The translations under genes were made by a program, and so were the position numbers. Below are positions 59,328-64,000 of a stretch of 64,000 nt of DNA, in pieces (position 1 is the first letter of the stretch; every line of letters begins with the position of its first letter). This stretch comes from Bradyrhizobium sp. CCGUVB4N (GTDB lineage Bacteria; Pseudomonadota; Alphaproteobacteria; Rhizobiales; Xanthobacteraceae): assembly GCF_024199945.1 (NCBI RefSeq), contig NZ_JANADP010000001.1, positions 434,001 to 498,000 of the forward strand, given 5' to 3'. The notes beneath the pieces were generated by a model. It was given only the letters and a program-made list of their open reading frames with translations. It did no database searches and had not been told where the DNA came from.

Positions 59328-60200
59328 GTGAACGCGCCCGATTACGAGTATCTGCGTAAGTTGCTGAAAGAGCGCTCCGGTCTCGACCTGTCCGCCGACA
59401 AGCAATATCTGATCGAAAGCCGCCTGCTGCCGCTGGCGCGCAAGGCCGGGCTCTCCGGCATTCCCGAGCTCGTGCAGAAGCTGCAGGGCGGCTCGAGCGC
59501 GCTGATGACCAACGTGGTCGAAGCCATGACCACGAACGAAACCTTCTTCTTCCGCGACAAGGTGCCGTTCGACCATTTCCGCGACACCATCATGCCTGAG
59601 GTCCTCAAGGCCCGTGCCGGCCGCCGCAGCGTGCGGATCTGGTGCGCCGCCGGCTCGACCGGACAGGAGCCTTATTCGCTGGCGATGACCCTGAAGGAGA
59701 TGAGCGCGGCACTGACCGGATGGCGTGTCGAGATCATTGCGACCGACCTCTCGCAGGAAGTGCTCGAGAAGGCCAAGGCCGGCGTCTACAGCCAGTTCGA
59801 AGTGCAGCGCGGCCTGCCGATCCAGATGCTGATGAAATATTTCAAGCAGACCGGCGAAACCTGGCAGGTCAATCCCGAGCTGCGCGCGATGATCCAGCAC
59901 CGGCAGCTCAATCTGCTGCAGGATTTCTCCAACCTCGGCACGTTCGACGTCATCTTCTGCCGCAACGTGCTGATCTATTTCGACCAGGAAACCAAGATCA
60001 ACATCTTCAACCGCCTGGCCCGCCAGATCGAGCCCGACGGCTTCCTGGTGCTCGGCGCTGCGGAAACCGTGGTCGGACTGACCGATACGTTCAAGCCGCT
60101 TGCCGATCGCCGCGGCCTCTACAGGCCGAACGATCCGCGTGCGGCAGCGGCGCCGGTCGGTGCCGGGGCGCCGCGCATGGCGGCGATGGCAGGACGATAA
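59328..60200 (+). CDS. cheR: Chemotaxis protein methyltransferase CheR
   Basis: The 290-residue enzyme starts at a GTG (59328). The N-terminal CheR helical domain (1-75, with MTTNETFFFRDKVPFDHF) precedes a Rossmann methyltransferase domain with IWCAAGSTGQEPYSLAM and DVIFCRNVLIYFD. It uses SAM to methylate receptor glutamates. The opposing esterase CheB is absent from the operon. The pilZ-like start follows its stop by two bases. Confidence 0.94.
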   Translation: MNAPDYEYLRKLLKERSGLDLSADKQYLIESRLLPLARKAGLSGIPELVQKLQGGSSALMTNVVEAMTTNETFFFRDKVPFDHFRDTIMPEVLKARAGRRSVRIWCAAGSTGQEPYSLAMTLKEMSAALTGWRVEIIATDLSQEVLEKAKAGVYSQFEVQRGLPIQMLMKYFKQTGETWQVNPELRAMIQHRQLNLLQDFSNLGTFDVIFCRNVLIYFDQETKINIFNRLARQIEPDGFLVLGAAETVVGLTDTFKPLADRRGLYRPNDPRAAAAPVGAGAPRMAAMAGR

Positions 60201-60202
60201 GA

Positions 60203-60517
60203 ATGGCCGAGGAAGGCAAGGGCGCAGAGCGCGTCACGTTCAGTCGAGGTTATGATGTCTGCATCATGGCCATCGACGGCACGTGGCGACGCGACTGCAC
60301 CCTCAATGCGATTTCCGACACCGATGCCATCCTCACGGTGGAGGGCTCGATCCAGGGGTTGAACCTCAAGGAGTTCTTCCTGCTGCTGTCGTCCACCGGC
60401 CTTGCCTATCGCCGCTGCGAGCTGGTGCGCGTCAACGGCGCCGAGATGGACATCCAGTTCCTGCGCGGCAAGAACCGCAAGAAGCGCGGCGCGGCCAGCC
60501 ATGATGCGGTGGCGTGA
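60203..60517 (+). CDS. PilZ-like small protein
   Basis: The ATG at 60203 gives 104 residues with a PilZ-like barrel: MAIDGTWRRDCTLNAISDTDAILTV and YRRCELVRVNGAEMDIQF. The canonical RxxxR and (D/N)xSxxG motifs are imperfect (the latter reads AISDTDA), so c-di-GMP binding is doubtful. It is directly downstream of cheR and may be translated with it. Confidence 0.75.
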   Translation: MAEEGKGAERVTFSRGYDVCIMAIDGTWRRDCTLNAISDTDAILTVEGSIQGLNLKEFFLLLSSTGLAYRRCELVRVNGAEMDIQFLRGKNRKKRGAASHDAVA

Positions 60518-60659
60518 TCGCCACGCGCCATGTGCCGCCCTTTGCCGACGCGTTGCTTCACATTTTCTGAAAACATCCGAACGAATTGGCAGAGGCGGCT
60601 TTACGTCGCCTAAGCGCGTGCCGTGTATCAACTGACGGTCGCAATTTCAGGGTCCGGCC

Positions 60660-61163
60660 ATGCCAAGAAGCTCTCTCTCCCCCATCCCCTCAAACCTGCC
60701 CGACGTCGCCGAGCGGCGCGCGCTTCAGCTCCTGGTGGTCGATGACGACGCCACGCAGCGCAGCCTGATCACGGTCGCCGCCAAGCAGGCCGGCCACGAA
60801 GTCGCCGTTGCGCCGTCGGTTGCGGAGGCCATCGAGAAGCTGCGCGCCGCGCGCTTCGACTGCGTGACGCTCGATCTCGTGCTGGAGGATGGCGACGGCA
60901 TCGACGTGCTGCGCGAGATGGCGGCGGCGAAGTTCACGGGCTCCGTGATCGTCATCAGCGGCATGGACGGCAAGCGCCGCAGCGCCGCTCGCAGCTTCGC
61001 CCGCTCCGTCGGGATCGAGCTTCAGAGCCTGCCGAAGCCGCTGGACCTCGCGGCGCTGCGCATCAGCCTCGCCAATCTCGGCAAGACGGCAATGGGGCTG
61101 CCGACCATACACACCTGGGGTGGCGTCGCCACCGACGCGATCGTGGAGCGGCACCGCGCCTGA
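60660..61163 (+). CDS. Single-domain response regulator
   Basis: The 167-residue protein has a receiver domain at about 22-140. The acidic cluster is at 28-30 (LLVVDDD), the phospho-acceptor is Asp72 (TLDLVLEDGDGID) and the conserved Lys lies in QSLPKPLD. No output domain follows the receiver, only a ~30-residue tail. It lies downstream of the che operon after a 142-base gap and may be its own unit. Confidence 0.88.
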   Translation: MPRSSLSPIPSNLPDVAERRALQLLVVDDDATQRSLITVAAKQAGHEVAVAPSVAEAIEKLRAARFDCVTLDLVLEDGDGIDVLREMAAAKFTGSVIVISGMDGKRRSAARSFARSVGIELQSLPKPLDLAALRISLANLGKTAMGLPTIHTWGGVATDAIVERHRA

Positions 61164-61217
61164 GGCGCGGAACTGCCATGCAATCGGCTGCGGCAAATCA
61201 GCCGCGCCGATTGCGGC

Positions 61218-61508
61218 CTACGCGGGATTGCCGGATTCCGACAGATTCTGCAGGGCGTTGCCGAGCTCCGCCCGGCAGGCATTGAGGGCGGCGCCCACCG
61301 TTGCGTAACGGGGCGTCACGTCGTCGAGCACGACAATCTCGGTGGAACCCGAGATAGCGCTATCGTCTTCAGGCTCCATCGCAGCGTCGATCAGACGCAC
61401 GCTGATCTCGATGCGCGCGATCAGGGAGCGAAGCTCGGCCGCGATCAACTGACGGCTGTCGGTTTCAGCCATCGCGGCGAGCGGGGGTGTGCCTGCGTAA
61501 TTTAGCAT
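61218..61508 (-). CDS. Small hypothetical protein
   Basis: The ATG at 61508 with GGAG upstream gives 96 residues. AAELRSLIARIEISVRLIDAAM and ALNACRAELGNALQNLSESG are predicted helices around an acidic loop. I do not recognise a family. It is convergent with the response regulator at 60660 and divergent from the FixJ-like gene. Confidence 0.65.
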   Translation of the reverse strand: MLNYAGTPPLAAMAETDSRQLIAAELRSLIARIEISVRLIDAAMEPEDDSAISGSTEIVVLDDVTPRYATVGAALNACRAELGNALQNLSESGNPA

Positions 61509-61671
61509 GGATATTCTCCGTCCCCCGCAATAAGGCACCTCGGCGCTACTTGTGCGTTAAGTTCATGTCCCGTACAAATGCGGGTGGGCCGAATCCGCGC
61601 CAAAAGCCATAGCGTTAGGCGCGGACGCGAGTCCTTGAATGCCGACGTGGCTTGGCGAATGGACATGGCAC

Positions 61672-62307
61672 ATGGTCGAACAAACCTCCCGTGGTGAGAT
61701 CTTCGTGGTCGATGACGACCCGGCTGTTCGCGACACCCTGTCGATGGTGTTGAAGGCGGCGGGTTATGAGGTGATCTGCTTCGCGGACGGCGCGGCACTG
61801 CTCTCGGTCGCGCGAAGCCGCACGCCGGCTGCGGTCCTGCTCGACGTGCACATTCCCGGAAAGTCGGGCCTCGACATCCTCAAGGAGCTGCACGGCGAAG
61901 ACTATCCCGCACCGATCTTCATGATCTCCGGCCAGGGCGACATCGCGATGGCGGTGGGGGCGATCAAGAGCGGCGCGCTCGACTTCATCGAGAAGCCGTT
62001 CCGCGGCAGCGAGATCGTCGGCCGGCTGGACGAAGCGATCGGCGCTTATGCACGCCGGCAGACAGAGAGTGTGTCGCCGAAATTCGGCTCGCTGCATTTC
62101 CCCGGGCGCGAGCCGCTGACCCGCCGCGAGCGCGAGGTGCTCGAGCAGTTCGCTGCCGGTGCCTCCAACAAGGAAGCCGGTCGCACCCTCGGCATCAGCC
62201 CACGCACCATCGAGGATCACCGCGCCAACATCATGAAGAAGCTCGGCGCCCGCAACGCCGCCGACCTGATCCGCATCGTGATGACCGCGGCCCAGCGCGC
62301 GTCGTAA
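61672..62307 (+). CDS. FixJ/NarL-type response regulator
   Basis: From the ATG at 61672 the product has 211 residues. An upstream ATG at 61639 is also in frame. The receiver (8-120) has EIFVVDDDP, phospho-Asp58 (VLLDVHIPGKSGLD) and DFIEKPF. The LuxR helix-turn-helix (145-205) contains LTRREREVLEQFAAGASNKEA, ISPRTIEDHRANIM and KLGARNAADLI. A partner kinase may be the convergent hybrid kinase at 62465. Confidence 0.92.
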   Translation: MVEQTSRGEIFVVDDDPAVRDTLSMVLKAAGYEVICFADGAALLSVARSRTPAAVLLDVHIPGKSGLDILKELHGEDYPAPIFMISGQGDIAMAVGAIKSGALDFIEKPFRGSEIVGRLDEAIGAYARRQTESVSPKFGSLHFPGREPLTRREREVLEQFAAGASNKEAGRTLGISPRTIEDHRANIMKKLGARNAADLIRIVMTAAQRAS

Positions 62308-62321
62308 GCGGCAAGCTCTTT

Positions 62322-62460
62322 CTCTCGTGCCCCGGACGCAGCGCGTCACGCAGTGATGCGCTGCCGAGCCGGGGCCCATCTCTCCTCATAATCGTAGCAA
62401 GTTTCTGGGTCCCGGCTCTGCGCAGCAGCGTTTCACGCTGCAGCGCGTCCGGGACACGAG
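62322..62460. repeat. Palindromic repeat, CTCGTGCCCCGGACGC family
   Basis: CTCGTGCCCCGGACGCAGCGCG at the left mirrors CAGCGCGTCCGGGACACGAG at the right, with inner arms GAGCCGGGGCCCA and TGGGTCCCGGCTC. It fills the gap between the convergent FixJ-like regulator and hybrid kinase genes. Confidence 0.85.
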
Positions 62461-62464
62461 ACCG

Positions 62465-64000
62465 TCATCCCTGCAGCGCCTTGCGGATGATCCGCGCCAG
62501 GTCGGACTTGCGATAGGGTTTTGCCAGCAGCAGCACGCCTGAATCCAGCCGGCCGTGGTGGATGATCGCGTTCTCGGTATAGCCCGAGGTGTAGACCACC
62601 CTGAGGTCGGGGCGTGACTTCAACACCTCGTCGGCGAGCTGCCGTCCGTTCATCTTGCCGGGCATGATCACATCGGTGAACAGCAGGTCGAACGGCTTGC
62701 CGCTCGCGACGATGGTGAGCGCCTCCGCGGCATTGGCGGCCTGCAGGGTGACGTAGCCGAGCGAATGCAGCTGGGCCAGCACGTAGTCGCGCACCAGCCG
62801 GTCGTCCTCGACCACGAGGATGGTCTCGTGTCCGCCCTCGATCGAGGCCGGCATCACGCCATCGGCGACGGCGGTCGGCGTCTTGCCCGGCGGCAGGTAC
62901 ATCTTGATCGTGGTGCCGTGGCCTTCCTCGCTGTAGATCTTGATGTGGCCCGCGGACTGCTTGATGAAGCCGTAGACCATGGAGAGCCCGAGCCCGGTGC
63001 CCTTGCCCGGACCCTTCGAGGTGAAGAAGGGGTCGAACACGCGCGCCAGCATGTTGGCTGGAATGCCGGTGCCGGTGTCGCTCACCGCGATCAGCACGTA
63101 GTGCCCCGGCCGGACGTCGTTGACGCTGGCATAGACCTCGTCGAGATAGGCGGCGCCCGTCTCCACGATCAGCTTGCCGCCGCCGGGCATGGCGTCGCGG
63201 GCGTTGAGCGCGAGGTTGAGGAGCGCCGTGGTGAGCTGGTTCGGGTCGACCACCGCGACGCAGCTCTCGTCCTCGAACACGGATTCGATCTGGATCTGCT
63301 CACCCAGTGTCGGCCGCAGCAGCTTTGCGGTGTCGATGATCAGTGAATTGATGTCGATCTCGCGCGGCTGCAGCGGCTGCTTGCGCGCGAAGGCGAGCAG
63401 ATGCTGGGTCAGCTCGGCGCCGCGGCCGGCGGCCTCGTCGATCATCTTCGTGATCGCGGCAAGCCCCGGATCCTTGGCCACGGCCTCGGCGAGGATCTCG
63501 ATCGTCCCGGTGATGACGGTGAGGATGTTGTTGAAATCATGCGCCACGCCGCCGGTGAGCTGGCCCACCGCCTCCATCTTCTCGGCGTGGCGGATGCGCT
63601 CCTCGGAGGCGATCTTGTCGGTGAGGTCGCGGTAGAACACGTTGAACAGGATGCCCTCGCGGCGCCGCAGCGCCGTAACGCTGAGCTCCGCCTTGAACTC
63701 CTTGCCGTCGCGGCGGCGGACCATGAGCTCGCGGCGGCGGTTGAGGGTCTGGCCGTCGGCCGACTCGAGGAAGCGGGCGAGGCCGTCCTTGACCCTGTCG
63801 CGCTCGCTCTCGGCGACGATCAGGTCGACCGCATTCCTGCCCAGCGCCTCGTCGCGCCGCCAGCCAAACAGCTCCTCGGCCCGCGAGCTCCAGTTCAGGA
63901 TGGTGCTGCGATCGTCGGTCTGGACGAAGGCGTCGAGCGCGGTCTCGACGATGTTGCGCGCAAGCTGCTCGCTGTCGCGCAGGGATTCGGCGGCGCGCCT
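62465..64000 (-). CDS. PAS-domain hybrid histidine kinase, C-terminal part (5' end outside the window)
   Basis: The frame is open from the window edge at 64000 to its stop at 62465, giving 511 residues without the N-terminus. A PAS domain comes first (DAFVQTDDRSTILNWSSRAEELFGW). The HisKA H-box GGVAHDFNNILTVITGTIEI follows, then an ATPase domain (NLALNARDAMPGGG, DTGTGIPANML, GTGLGLSMVYG). A C-terminal receiver has ILVVEDDRLVRDYV, LLFTDVIMPGKMNG and LLLAKPYRKSDL. It is a soluble or N-terminally sensed phosphorelay kinase. The Hpt protein at 52515 is a possible partner. Confidence 0.92.
   Translation of the reverse strand, partial: RRAAESLRDSEQLARNIVETALDAFVQTDDRSTILNWSSRAEELFGWRRDEALGRNAVDLIVAESERDRVKDGLARFLESADGQTLNRRRELMVRRRDGKEFKAELSVTALRRREGILFNVFYRDLTDKIASEERIRHAEKMEAVGQLTGGVAHDFNNILTVITGTIEILAEAVAKDPGLAAITKMIDEAAGRGAELTQHLLAFARKQPLQPREIDINSLIIDTAKLLRPTLGEQIQIESVFEDESCVAVVDPNQLTTALLNLALNARDAMPGGGKLIVETGAAYLDEVYASVNDVRPGHYVLIAVSDTGTGIPANMLARVFDPFFTSKGPGKGTGLGLSMVYGFIKQSAGHIKIYSEEGHGTTIKMYLPPGKTPTAVADGVMPASIEGGHETILVVEDDRLVRDYVLAQLHSLGYVTLQAANAAEALTIVASGKPFDLLFTDVIMPGKMNGRQLADEVLKSRPDLRVVYTSGYTENAIIHHGRLDSGVLLLAKPYRKSDLARIIRKALQG

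Overview
The window looks like chromosomal DNA of a Bradyrhizobium-type alphaproteobacterium. GC content is high, codon use is G/C-ending, and atpHAGDC stands alone without the F0 genes. Two further features fit: an rplU-rpmA / obgE / proBA-nadD-rsfS-rlmH-envC-ctpA neighbourhood, and many palindromic intergenic repeats of the kind scattered through Bradyrhizobium genomes. The genus is an inference from protein flavour and gene order, not from a search.

Region 1 (1-21150) is mainly housekeeping: the end of xerC, priA, rlpA, the F1-ATPase operon, a membrane class III cyclase with an unusual triple-repeat periplasmic part, two tandem RppH-like Nudix genes, a YibQ-type deacetylase, and the minus-strand run proB-proA-nadD-rsfS-rlmH-envC-ctpA. 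A parDE toxin-antitoxin pair sits inside that run, between proB and proA. Region 2 (21150-31700) holds a Bug-type binding protein and a sulfatase lying between obgE and proB, then obgE, a MaoC hydratase, a DMT exporter, a GNAT enzyme, rpmA, rplU, a ROK-family protein whose motifs are in circularly permuted order, an alpha/beta hydrolase, and tRNA-Ser(CGA).

Region 3 (31800-45300) is accessory metabolism. A LysR regulator precedes leuC/leuD/leuB paralogues that are translationally coupled to an NMT1/SsuA-type ABC importer. A second LysR gene is divergent from an FAD monooxygenase and another Bug protein. Next come DUF2157 and GDYxxLxY membrane genes. A small A/T-richer two-gene cassette then lies between two copies of the 3' end of a MocR-type regulator gene, which suggests a recent insertion.

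Region 4 (45300-64000) is signalling: MocR/EamA divergent pair, a degenerate receiver-EAL protein, a LuxR-type regulator fused to a histidine-kinase-like helix pair without its histidine, a lone Hpt protein, two tandem Crp/Fnr regulators, and a decayed receiver fragment. A chemosensory operon follows (hybrid CheA, CheW, CheY, CheR, PilZ-like) with no CheB and no MCP in the window. The region ends with a single-domain response regulator, a FixJ-like regulator and the C-terminal part of a PAS hybrid histidine kinase.

The observations I rank highest are the circularly permuted ROK protein (29018-30178), the cassette flanked by duplicated mocR 3' ends (44574-45412), the cyclase with three Cys-pair repeats (9137-10804), and the CheB-less chemosensory operon (55599-60517).
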